The translations under genes and the position numbers were made by a program. A DNA stretch of 8,155 nucleotides from Sideroxydans sp. (lineage in GTDB: Bacteria > Pseudomonadota > Gammaproteobacteria > Burkholderiales > Gallionellaceae): the NCBI GenBank assembly GCA_020057805.1, contig JAGVFD010000152.1, forward strand, positions 1 to 8,155, read 5' to 3'. Positions 1-5,811 of the stretch are shown here, in pieces (positions within the stretch are counted from its first letter, which is position 1; each line of letters opens with the position of its first letter). Under the pieces are notes generated by a model, which had not been told where the DNA came from, did not search any database, and saw only the letters and a list, made by a program, of their open reading frames with translations.

Positions 1-28
1 AAAAGCCTCACATTTCTGCGAGGCTTTT
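1..28 (-). terminator. Rho-independent terminator of the tRNA-Lys gene
   Basis: Read on the minus strand, a 9-bp perfect stem (AAAAGCCTC pairing with GAGGCTTTT) encloses a 10-base loop and ends in a U run that reaches the window edge. It begins 6 bases after the CCA end of the tRNA gene, so it is the natural end of the tRNA transcript. Because the stem begins with A residues, it may also work in the other direction for a gene beyond the left edge. Confidence 0.8.
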
Positions 29-33
29 AAGTC

Positions 34-109
34 TGGTGGGTCGTGCGGGGATCGAACCTGCGACAAACGGATTAAGAGTCCGCTGCTCTACCAGCTGGGC
101 TAACGACCC
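34..109 (-). tRNA. trnK: tRNA-Lys, anticodon CUU
   Basis: A 76-base cloverleaf with an encoded CCA end (34-36) and discriminator A73. The 7-bp acceptor stem GGGTCGT/ACGACCC is the one typical of bacterial tRNA-Lys. The anticodon loop is CTCTTAA, giving anticodon CUU, which reads AAG, with U33 and A37 present. The anticodon stem GCGGA/TCCGT has one terminal G-U pair. The T loop is TTCGATC and the D loop carries GG. Two helices each contain one A-C mismatch: C12-A23 in the D stem and A51-C63 in the T stem, where E. coli tRNA-Lys has U-A and A-U pairs. U36 and A37 are what the t6A machinery recognises, so the product should be a substrate of the TsaE-dependent pathway encoded nearby. The first 10 bases overlap the end of queG. 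A good promoter, a terminator and the encoded CCA argue for a functional gene. Confidence 0.93.
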
Positions 110-1236
110 GGAAGAGGCGCGCATTCTAGGGGAGCGCGTAAATTTGTCAAGGAATTTATCCTGTGCGAATGGCACTGCAATGCCCATTCCACATGCTCTC
201 GCACCAAGATTGATGAATTGTGTTGACGCATCTGCAACGCATTGATTACTTCAGTGGTGGTGGGAGCATTACCTAAAGCCACGGCGATGTTGCGCAGCCA
301 TTGTTCATGCCCGATACGATATATAGGACTGCCTGCTAGTCGTTGCAGGAAGGTTGCTTCATCCCATACAAAAAGGTTAGCAAGACTGACATCGTCCAAT
401 CCATTACGGATAGCGAAGTCAGGCTCAATAGTCTTTTGTGCAAAGCGATTCCACGGACACACTAACTGACAATCGTCACAACCATAAATTCGATTGCCCA
501 TCAACGAACGCAACTCCACAGGAATACTGCCTTTAAGTTCGATGGTGAGGTAGGAGATGCAGCGCCGCGCATCAAGTTGGTAAGGCGCGGTAATGGCTTG
601 TGTGGGGCAGATGGTGATACAGGCATTGCAAGTGCCACAGTGGTTATCTTCAGACACATCGACGGTAAGGGGCAAGTCAATAAATATCTCCCCTAAAAAA
701 AACCATGAACCTTGTTCGCGCGACAACAGCAAGGTGTGCTTGCCACGCCAACCCAATTGCGCCTTCTGCGCTAACGCTACTTCCAACACTGGCGCGCTAT
801 CAGTGAACACACGACACTGACAATCCACCTCGCTACGAATCTGTTGCGCTAACTTCTCTAAGCGCGCACGCAATACTTTGTGATAATCGCGCCCCAAGGC
901 ATAGCGTGAAATAAACGCGCGTGAGCCGTCTTGCAACACCGCATCCGTATCTTTTGCATGTTCAGGGTAGTAGTTCATGCGTACTGAAATAACGCGCAAA
1001 GTGCCTGGCAACAGCTCGGCCGGGCGAGCACGTTTCACTCCATGTTTTGCCATATAATCCATCGCGCCGTGACGTCCGTCTGCTAGCCATTGCAGCAGGT
1101 GCGCCTCGGCAGATTCTAGGTGAGTATCGCTGATGCCCACGTCTTGAAAACCGAGCGCCCTTCCCCACGCCTTAATGCGTAAGGTGAGTGCGTCGTAATG
1201 TGTGTGAGGTATTGCGTTTTGCATGTATCCAATCAT
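100..1236 (-). CDS. queG: Epoxyqueuosine reductase QueG
   Basis: A cobalamin and iron-sulfur enzyme that reduces epoxyqueuosine to queuosine at position 34 of GUN-anticodon tRNAs (Asp, Asn, His, Tyr), the last step of the pathway in the cytoplasm. The 378 residues match the family length (E. coli about 379), and similarity runs through the whole protein. Visible motifs are the SRYALGRDYHK block (110-120), FTDSAP with the putative catalytic Asp146, and a ferredoxin-like CGTCNACITICP (Cys200, 203, 206, 210). CDDCQLVCPWN (Cys253, 256, 260) and Cys226 in DARRCISYL complete the two 4Fe-4S clusters, and the C-terminal HEAT-like region contains WLRNIAVALGNA. The start is uncertain: ATG at 1236 lacks a clear ribosome site, and ATG at 1224 (Met5) is equally possible. 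The 5' end overlaps tsaE head to head. The last codons overlap the tRNA-Lys gene and contain its promoter. Confidence 0.96.
   Translation of the reverse strand: MIGYMQNAIPHTHYDALTLRIKAWGRALGFQDVGISDTHLESAEAHLLQWLADGRHGAMDYMAKHGVKRARPAELLPGTLRVISVRMNYYPEHAKDTDAVLQDGSRAFISRYALGRDYHKVLRARLEKLAQQIRSEVDCQCRVFTDSAPVLEVALAQKAQLGWRGKHTLLLSREQGSWFFLGEIFIDLPLTVDVSEDNHCGTCNACITICPTQAITAPYQLDARRCISYLTIELKGSIPVELRSLMGNRIYGCDDCQLVCPWNRFAQKTIEPDFAIRNGLDDVSLANLFVWDEATFLQRLAGSPIYRIGHEQWLRNIAVALGNAPTTTEVINALQMRQHNSSILVREHVEWALQCHSHRINSLTNLRAPLECAPLPGR
123..150 (-). promoter_or_regulatory. Sigma-70 promoter of tRNA-Lys, inside queG
   Basis: On the minus strand a perfect -35 box TTGACA (145-150) is followed by a 16-base spacer and a -10 box TAGAAT (123-128, 5 of 6 consensus). 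A GC-rich discriminator, GCGCGC, follows; this is typical of stringently controlled stable-RNA promoters. The -10 box ends 13 bases before the first tRNA base, which leaves a short leader for RNase P. The whole promoter lies within queG codons 363-372, and TTG ACA encodes Leu-Thr there. Confidence 0.8.
1181..1187 (+). promoter_or_regulatory. Ribosome binding site supporting the tsaE ATG
   Basis: AAGGTGA lies 10 bases before the ATG at 1198. It is the best Shine-Dalgarno match near the start of tsaE and favours that ATG over GTG 1204 (too far from this site) and over TTG 1219, which has only a weaker GAGG at 1206-1209. It lies inside the queG coding region on the opposite strand. Confidence 0.5.
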
Positions 1237-1731
1237 AGCCGAAGTGATGTCATTGAGCCTCGCGTCATCAAGCGGCAGCTTGTTTTAAGCCTTGCCGATG
1301 AGGCTGCCACGCTCAATTGCGGCGCGCAATTTTCCCGCGTCTTACGTGACGGGCTGGTTATTTATTTACGCGGTGATTTAGGCGCAGGCAAAACCACATG
1401 GGTACGCGCCGTGTTGCAAGCATTAGGGCATGCGGGGCGGGTTAAAAGCCCCAGCTACACCTTGTTAGAACGCTATGAAGCGGGCGGGTTACACTTGCGT
1501 CACTTTGATTTGTATCGCTTTCGCGATGCCGAAGAATGGGAAACTTCCGGTTTTCGCGATGAATTTGATGGGCGCAACATCTGCTTGGTGGAGTGGCCGC
1601 AGCAGGCAGCAAATTTGCTCCCCGCCGCCGACCTTCAACTCAATTTCGAGATTCAAAATGAAGGGCGTGAATTACGCCTTAATGCCCTGTCTCCTTTAGG
1701 TGAGCAATGTCTAAACGATTTTTCAATTTAA
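1198..1731 (+). CDS. tsaE: tRNA threonylcarbamoyladenosine synthesis ATPase TsaE
   Basis: P-loop ATPase of the TsaB-TsaD-TsaE complex, which transfers threonylcarbamoyl to A37 of ANN-decoding tRNAs in the cytoplasm. Visible motifs are Walker A GDLGAGKTT (59-67), VKSPSYTL (82-89), HFDLYR (102-107), and CLVEWPQ (129-135) near the metal-binding Walker B-like segment. The 177 residues exceed the roughly 153 of E. coli TsaE; the excess is an N-terminal stretch of about 24 residues before RQLVLSLADEAATL that has no counterpart in the family. No ATG, GTG or TTG in frame lies closer to the conserved start, so the protein either has this extension, begins at TTG 1219, or uses a rare start such as ATT 1252. 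An out-of-frame ATG at 1247 also raises the possibility of a sequence error. The gene overlaps queG head to head by up to 39 bases and amiC tail to head by 25 bases. Confidence 0.94.
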   Translation: MCVRYCVLHVSNHSRSDVIEPRVIKRQLVLSLADEAATLNCGAQFSRVLRDGLVIYLRGDLGAGKTTWVRAVLQALGHAGRVKSPSYTLLERYEAGGLHLRHFDLYRFRDAEEWETSGFRDEFDGRNICLVEWPQQAANLLPAADLQLNFEIQNEGRELRLNALSPLGEQCLNDFSI

Positions 1732-3035
1732 TTTTTATCGCACTTACGTGCCACTTGGCCTGCTACCTGCCAACGGCCCATGCCGAAATCGCCATCAACT
1801 CGGCGCGCGTTTGGCCCGCACAGGATTACACCCGCCTCACCCTCGAATCCAAGCAAGCCATTAGCTACAAGCTGTTCACCCTCAAGAATCCTGAACGCTT
1901 GGTGATTGATTTAGACGCCGTGCAAATCAATGCAGAATTAAACACCCTAGTGAACAAAATTGGACGCGACGACCCTTACGTAAAAAGCGTGCGGGTAGGC
2001 AAGTTCAAACCAGGGGTAGTGCGCTTGGTGCTCGACCTCAAAGCCGAAGTGAAACCACAACTTTTCAACCTCAAACCCGTGGGCAATTACGGCCACCGCA
2101 TGGTGTTGGATGTGTACCCGCTCATCCCCGTTGACCCCTTGATGGCGCTGGCTCAACAAGGTGAAACGCAACTCATCACCTCCACCGCCACTACACCACT
2201 TACTGAAACGCCCACCGTTGCGCTCACGCCAAGTAACGACCTCGTTATTCCTGTTGCGCCCACCGCAACACCCGCCACTCCCAAAGCGCCCGCCCCCATC
2301 CATTCTGAATTAAGCACACGCGTACTCGTGGTGGCAGTGGATGCGGGGCATGGCGGCGAAGACCCCGGCGCACGCGGACATCGCGGCTCGCATGAAAAAG
2401 ACATCACGCTCAACATCGCACGCCGACTCAAAGCACAAATTGACGCCATACCCGGCATGCGTGGCGTATTAGTGCGCGATGGGGATTACTTTATTCCGCT
2501 AGTGGGGCGCGTTGAAAAAGCACGCAAGGCCCATGCCGATTTATTTATTTCGATTCACGCTGATGCCTTCGTCAAACCCCATGCACGCGGCTCATCGGTA
2601 TTCGCACTCTCTGAACGTGGCGCAACCAGCGCCTCCGCGCGTTGGCTCGCCAAAAAAGAAAATGAAGCAGACTTAATTGGCGGCGTGAACCTCGCTATCA
2701 AAGACCCCTACCTCGCACGCACCCTGCTTGACCTATCGCAAACTGCCACCATTAACGACAGCATGAAACTCGCCAAACACGTGCTGAAAGAAGTAGGCAA
2801 CATCAACACCCTACATCGCGGGCATGTAGAACAAGCAGGATTCGCCGTACTCAAATCTCCCGACATCCCCTCCATCTTGGTAGAGACCGCCTTCATCAGC
2901 AATCCAGATGAAGAAAAACGCCTACAAGATGACGACTACCAAGATCAAATGGCGAGCGCCATTTTGGGAGGGATTAAACGTTACTTCGCCGCCAATCCCG
3001 CACTGTCCAAACAAAAAGTCGCGCTGGGCAACTAA
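1707..3035 (+). CDS. amiC: N-acetylmuramoyl-L-alanine amidase AmiC (AMIN + Amidase_3)
   Basis: Exported zinc amidase that removes stem peptides from peptidoglycan and helps daughter cells separate. A Sec/Tat-like signal peptide ends at AHA26 before EIAINSARVW. An N-terminal AMIN domain (about 28-138) targets the enzyme to the septum; a Thr/Pro/Ala-rich linker (about 155-203) follows. The Amidase_3 domain (about 206-428) carries zinc ligands His215 (DAGHGG), Glu230 (HEKD) and His284 (SIHAD), and the catalytic Glu393 (VETAFISNP). The segment between about 312 and 368 matches the regulatory helix region of AmiA/B/C-type enzymes, which in E. coli is released by EnvC or NlpD. The 442 residues are normal for the family. 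The start at 1707 has AGGTG four bases upstream and lies 25 bases inside tsaE, so translation is probably coupled. The last seven codons form the left arm and part of the loop of the terminator. Confidence 0.96.
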   Translation: MSKRFFNLIFIALTCHLACYLPTAHAEIAINSARVWPAQDYTRLTLESKQAISYKLFTLKNPERLVIDLDAVQINAELNTLVNKIGRDDPYVKSVRVGKFKPGVVRLVLDLKAEVKPQLFNLKPVGNYGHRMVLDVYPLIPVDPLMALAQQGETQLITSTATTPLTETPTVALTPSNDLVIPVAPTATPATPKAPAPIHSELSTRVLVVAVDAGHGGEDPGARGHRGSHEKDITLNIARRLKAQIDAIPGMRGVLVRDGDYFIPLVGRVEKARKAHADLFISIHADAFVKPHARGSSVFALSERGATSASARWLAKKENEADLIGGVNLAIKDPYLARTLLDLSQTATINDSMKLAKHVLKEVGNINTLHRGHVEQAGFAVLKSPDIPSILVETAFISNPDEEKRLQDDDYQDQMASAILGGIKRYFAANPALSKQKVALGN

Positions 3036-3051
3036 CCCAGCGCGACTTTTT
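3013..3051. terminator. Bidirectional terminator between amiC and the protease operon
   Basis: A perfect 16-bp stem (3013-3028 pairing with 3036-3051) has A5 on one side and T5 on the other, with a 7-base loop. The sequence therefore reads as a strong intrinsic terminator on both strands. It serves amiC on the plus strand and the convergent subtilase operon on the minus strand, whose last stop is at 3066. The amiC stop codon TAA (3033-3035) is in the loop. Confidence 0.9.
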
Positions 3052-3065
3052 AGATGGCTTGCTAA

Positions 3066-3488
3066 TTACTGCGGACGGTAATTCGTCGTCGGCATCGCCT
3101 TGTAAATATAGTTCGGTTGAACAGCCGTCACTGCGCCGCCCGAACCATTCACATCTCCCTTCAATGCTTCTAATCCAGGATCACGGCTAAAGCGAATTTC
3201 ATATTGGCTATTGCCCAGCGGGGTCAACATGGTCACACCATATTGCGCAAACACGCGACGAATTGCTGCCTCACCTGTCGCACCCGCCACCGCTGCTTGC
3301 ACAATATAGCTAGGCAAAGCTGCCTGCCCATAAACTCGCGGTTCTGTGGTTACATTCGGCATGGCTGCTCCTACGGTGGGCACACTCGGCAACGCCTCGC
3401 GTGAAGGTTTAGGCGCTTGCGAACAGCAACTCACCGAGGTTAGCACCAGCGCACCCAACACCAAACTCATCATTGATTTTTTCATCAT
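3066..3488 (-). CDS. Exported stand-alone subtilase-propeptide-like protein (putative protease inhibitor or chaperone)
   Basis: A 140-residue exported protein. The N-terminus is positively charged and hydrophobic and ends at SVSCC (Cys21/22), an imperfect lipobox, so it is a probable outer-membrane or periplasmic lipoprotein. A low-complexity Pro/Ala region spans about 24-58. Residues 59-131 align with the propeptide of the adjacent subtilase: strand YIVQ, a helix with RRVFAQYGV, a strand ending QYEIRF, a second helix, and a final strand VTAVQPNYIYK that matches the protease's VAYAQPNYIYH. This is the ferredoxin-like fold of subtilase propeptides (inhibitor I9 type). There is no catalytic domain. 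The start ATG overlaps the protease stop as ATGA (3485-3488), so the two are translationally coupled. Inferred role: free inhibitor, folding helper or immunity protein for the protease. The propeptide resemblance is seen directly; the function is not proven. Confidence 0.82.
   Translation of the reverse strand: MMKKSMMSLVLGALVLTSVSCCSQAPKPSREALPSVPTVGAAMPNVTTEPRVYGQAALPSYIVQAAVAGATGEAAIRRVFAQYGVTMLTPLGNSQYEIRFSRDPGLEALKGDVNGSGGAVTAVQPNYIYKAMPTTNYRPQ
3096..3314 (-). other. I9-like propeptide domain in the small exported protein
   Basis: Residues 59-131 of the 140-residue protein. It can be aligned end to end with residues 39-109 of the neighbouring protease, with the strongest identity at QPNYIY near the end of both. 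In subtilases this last strand and the residues after it occupy the active-site cleft. The copy here continues as KAMPTTNYRPQ, so it keeps the part that would enter a substrate cleft. Confidence 0.7.
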
Positions 3489-5338
3489 TGCACTCCCACG
3501 CTAATACCGGTTGGCGCATTGATATAAGTAATCGCACCCAGCGCATCCACCGCCTTACCCGTGCTCGTTTTGCCCGCTAAAGAAGGCGTTGCACGCCCCC
3601 CGTTCTTAATCGCACTCACCACATCTAACGCGGTGTACTGGGGATTTTGCGCCCACACCAAAGCCGCCACTCCAGCCACCTGCGGTGTCGCCATCGACGT
3701 GCCATCAATCGTGTGGTAACTCGTGGAGTTGTAGGTTAGTGTTTCAATCGAAAAAGCGGTAAGAGACACGCCCTTCGCCCCCGCTGAACCAACAGCAGAT
3801 TTCATTTGAACGCCGATTGAACAAGGATAAGGGGCGGCAGCGGTGGCGAGAGTAATGCAAGGGGTGATATCACCTTCGATAGGTAGCAATGAAGTTCCTG
3901 TATCCGTATTGGTTGCTGAACCTGATAAAAAGCCGTTCACAAAAGGATCTCCTGTACCCGCCATATAGTTAACGCTGAATACATCACCACTTAATACGTG
4001 AATTTCTGCGACGGCTTTCATAATCGCCACATCGCCCGTCAAATTAAAAGTTTTATAAGCCCTATCCGTTGTGTTTGTTTTGTATTTTGCCGCACCACCA
4101 TAGATAGCGGGATTATTCAACCATCCTGGATACAGAGTGTCTTCACCCCAACCATTTACAGTAGTTGATGTGTAAGTCCATCCTGTCACAGGAATTGCAG
4201 GCGCTGCGGTAGTTTGAGCCACAAAATCCGTGTAAGTCGCATTCGTTCCTGGCCATGTACTCACGATATTCGTTCCTGGTGCGCCCACATCCACACTGGT
4301 TACGCCTCGATTAGAGAAGCTTGCCAGCGCATAGTTTTGATCTAGCGCGGCTACACAAATTAGATTCGGGTGAGTGAAATTGCATGGCCAACTCGGCGTA
4401 CTCGCTCCGTCATTGTTCGTATTTTCATTACCCGCTGCGACTACAACCACTACCCCATTATTTTGTGCATTCGTAATTACACTTGCAAATGCAGGGTCAT
4501 ATCCCCCACCCCCACCTAAACTCATGTTGATGATTTTTGCACCGTTCGTCACGGCGTAATTTACCCCCGCAATAATGCTAGAAGTCGAACCCGAACCCGT
4601 CGCATCCAATACGCGTACTGCCATCAATTTAGCCGTCCAACATACGCCAGCAACGCCAATACCGTTATTACCTTGCGCAGCAATCGTACCTGCCACATGC
4701 GTGCCATGCCCCGCTCTGTCCATAGGATCACTGCCTGCGCCCGTCGCCACATCGTACGCAAAATTTTGACCGTGCTTGGCATTACCTGTCCACATATTGT
4801 TAATCAAATCGGTAGAGTTGTAATTGATACCAGAGTCCACGACGGCAATCACCACCGAGCTGCAATCGGTGTTGATGTTCCACGCGGCTTCCAGATTCAT
4901 GTCTTTGCCCGCAATACCTTGTTTAGGTAAATACGTGCCTGATGTAACGATTTGAGCATTATTTTTCGCCGCCCATAACTGACCATATTGAGGGTCGTTA
5001 GGCACTGCGCTAGCGTGATAAATATAGTTAGGTTGCGCATAGGCAACATTGGGGTCATTGGCATAAGCCGCGACTGCACTTTCTACAGTTTGATCGGGAG
5101 TCAGCGTGGCAACCACCAAACTATTGCGACCGCCCACGGTTTGAAAGCTTTGTGCACCGTAAGCACGGACTGTTTGAGAACGCGCAGCGGCACTCACGCC
5201 TGTTTTGAATTGCACCAATACTTCGTCAGGTGCATAGCGTGCGCCACTCACATTCCATGTTGTAGCTGCCATGGCGGAGGTTTGTAACAACGCCAACAAG
5301 GCGCCACCAAGCAATGAAATTCTTTGCATATTTTTCAT
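3485..5338 (-). CDS. Secreted subtilisin-like serine protease (S8) with propeptide and inserted domain
   Basis: A 617-residue pre-pro-protease. The signal peptide ends near SAMA24. The propeptide spans about 36-109 and ends QPNYIYHA; PNDPQYGQLW, typical of mature N-termini, follows. The catalytic triad and oxyanion residue are all present: Asp168 (VVDSG), His211 (GHGTHVAGT), Asn304 (AAGNE) and Ser548 (GTSMATPQVAG). Cysteines at 159/233, 319/328 and 494/506 are plausible disulfide pairs, fitting an exported enzyme. A stretch of about 180 residues (about 363-540) lies between APGTNIVSTW and HTIDGTSMA, where simple subtilisins have about 10-15. There is no long C-terminal anchor. ATG 5338 has AAGGGG 8 bases upstream; the gap to the upstream lipoprotein stop is 17 bases, and the stop overlaps the next start. 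All key residues are intact, so it should be active; the substrate is unknown. Confidence 0.95.
   Translation of the reverse strand: MKNMQRISLLGGALLALLQTSAMAATTWNVSGARYAPDEVLVQFKTGVSAAARSQTVRAYGAQSFQTVGGRNSLVVATLTPDQTVESAVAAYANDPNVAYAQPNYIYHASAVPNDPQYGQLWAAKNNAQIVTSGTYLPKQGIAGKDMNLEAAWNINTDCSSVVIAVVDSGINYNSTDLINNMWTGNAKHGQNFAYDVATGAGSDPMDRAGHGTHVAGTIAAQGNNGIGVAGVCWTAKLMAVRVLDATGSGSTSSIIAGVNYAVTNGAKIINMSLGGGGGYDPAFASVITNAQNNGVVVVVAAGNENTNNDGASTPSWPCNFTHPNLICVAALDQNYALASFSNRGVTSVDVGAPGTNIVSTWPGTNATYTDFVAQTTAAPAIPVTGWTYTSTTVNGWGEDTLYPGWLNNPAIYGGAAKYKTNTTDRAYKTFNLTGDVAIMKAVAEIHVLSGDVFSVNYMAGTGDPFVNGFLSGSATNTDTGTSLLPIEGDITPCITLATAAAPYPCSIGVQMKSAVGSAGAKGVSLTAFSIETLTYNSTSYHTIDGTSMATPQVAGVAALVWAQNPQYTALDVVSAIKNGGRATPSLAGKTSTGKAVDALGAITYINAPTGISVGVQ
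3719..4252 (-). other. Insert domain within the subtilase catalytic domain
   Basis: Residues about 363-540 of the protease, placed after the oxyanion Asn304 and before Ser548. The sequence is rich in Thr, Asn, Gly and aromatic residues and has alternating hydrophobic strands, for example AVAEIHVLS, DVFSVNYMAG, SIGVQMKSAVG and VSLTAFSIETL. This suggests a beta-sandwich or jelly-roll resembling accessory domains found in some secreted peptidases. Cys494 and Cys506 may form a loop. The family assignment is an inference from pattern only. Confidence 0.6.
5012..5233 (-). other. Propeptide (intramolecular chaperone) of the subtilase
   Basis: Residues about 36-109: an opening strand YAPDEVLVQFK, a helix SAAARSQTVRAYGA, a strand NSLVVATL, a second helix TVESAVAAYANDP and a last strand VAYAQPNYIYH. 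This is the usual subtilase propeptide layout. In the family it assists folding and is then cut off. It is the apparent relative of the free domain encoded at 3096-3314. Confidence 0.8.
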
Positions 5339-5355
5339 GTGTATTGCCCCTTAAC

Positions 5356-5724
5356 TTAATACGGCACGCTAAATGTAAATGCAGCGGAAGGCACGCTTTT
5401 GCTACCGATAGCGCCTGGCGAATTCATGGCGGAATAGGCACTCACGGTGACGTTGTAATCGCCGCTCATCAATGTTTTGGTGATGCTAGTTGGTGCTGCC
5501 ACGCCTGAAACATACGGCACATCAATGGGCGCTTGGCCGTTAATGATTACCGTGTAGCCGCCCCCTGCGCGATTCACTGCAGCTTCTCTATTCGCCGTCC
5601 AATTCACCGTGACAGTGTGTGCGGTGGGCGTAGGTGCGGGAGTTGAAGAGCCTCCACCACAAGCAGAAAGTTGCGCGATGGCCAAGGCCGCGAGAATGAA
5701 TTTGAAGGTCTTTTGATTAATCAC
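5356..5724 (-). CDS. Small fibronectin-III-like lipoprotein, first gene of the protease operon
   Basis: 122 residues. A signal peptide with a good lipobox LSAC (Cys22) is followed by a Gly/Ser/Thr/Pro spacer (CGGGSSTPAPTPT) and one beta-sandwich domain (about 36-122). That domain has HTVTVNWTAN, GGYTVIING and DYNVTVSAYSA strands typical of a fibronectin type III fold. No catalytic motif is visible, so it is probably an outer-membrane-anchored binding or docking protein. The start codon is GTG at 5724. Only 17 bases separate it from the protease gene, so all three genes form one transcript. Upstream, TTGTGG (5786-5791) and TAAGAT (5763-5768) 17 bases apart could be a weak promoter. The link to the protease is inferred from the operon alone. 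Confidence 0.8.
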   Translation of the reverse strand: MINQKTFKFILAALAIAQLSACGGGSSTPAPTPTAHTVTVNWTANREAAVNRAGGGYTVIINGQAPIDVPYVSGVAAPTSITKTLMSGDYNVTVSAYSAMNSPGAIGSKSVPSAAFTFSVPY

Positions 5725-5730
5725 GATACA

Positions 5731-5735
5731 TCCCT
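5731..5735 (-). promoter_or_regulatory. Ribosome binding site deciding the GTG start of the lipoprotein
   Basis: AGGGA on the minus strand is 6 bases before GTG 5724. An out-of-frame ATG at 5731-5729 overlaps this site, cannot use it, and opens only a four-codon frame. The GTG is therefore the supported start. Confidence 0.6.
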
Positions 5736-5811
5736 AGGTAGTCGTCAAAAATGAGGTGGCGAATCTTAAATAGATAGCGCAAATACCACAAACTAAAAAA
5801 GTGTTTTTTTG

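Noticed and set aside
1144..1176. TTGAAA and CTTAAT as a promoter for tsaE
   Set aside because: The spacer is 21 bases, too long for a normal sigma-70 promoter.
1247..1282. ATG at 1247 as a start for tsaE
   Set aside because: It is in another frame and reaches a stop after 11 codons; it would work only if there were a frame error in this stretch.
1947..2458. Two open frames of 118 and 101 codons on the minus strand opposite amiC
   Set aside because: They lie opposite the AMIN domain and Pro/Thr linker; their Gly- and Val-rich composition is the complement of the linker codons.
4500..4520. Run of C residues (five Gly codons) in the subtilase gene
   Set aside because: It encodes a Gly-rich loop after MSLGG, a common variable spot in subtilases; the frame continues intact on both sides, so there is no sign of slippage.
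4988..5287. A 99-codon plus-strand frame opposite the subtilase propeptide
   Set aside because: The minus-strand frame has a signal peptide, propeptide and catalytic motifs; the opposite frame has none.
5795..5810. A6-GTG-T7 palindrome just after the cysM stop, as a possible terminator
   Set aside because: The stem has only A-T pairs and a 3-base loop, with no GC-rich part; it is too weak to call, although it may help RNA 3' end formation.
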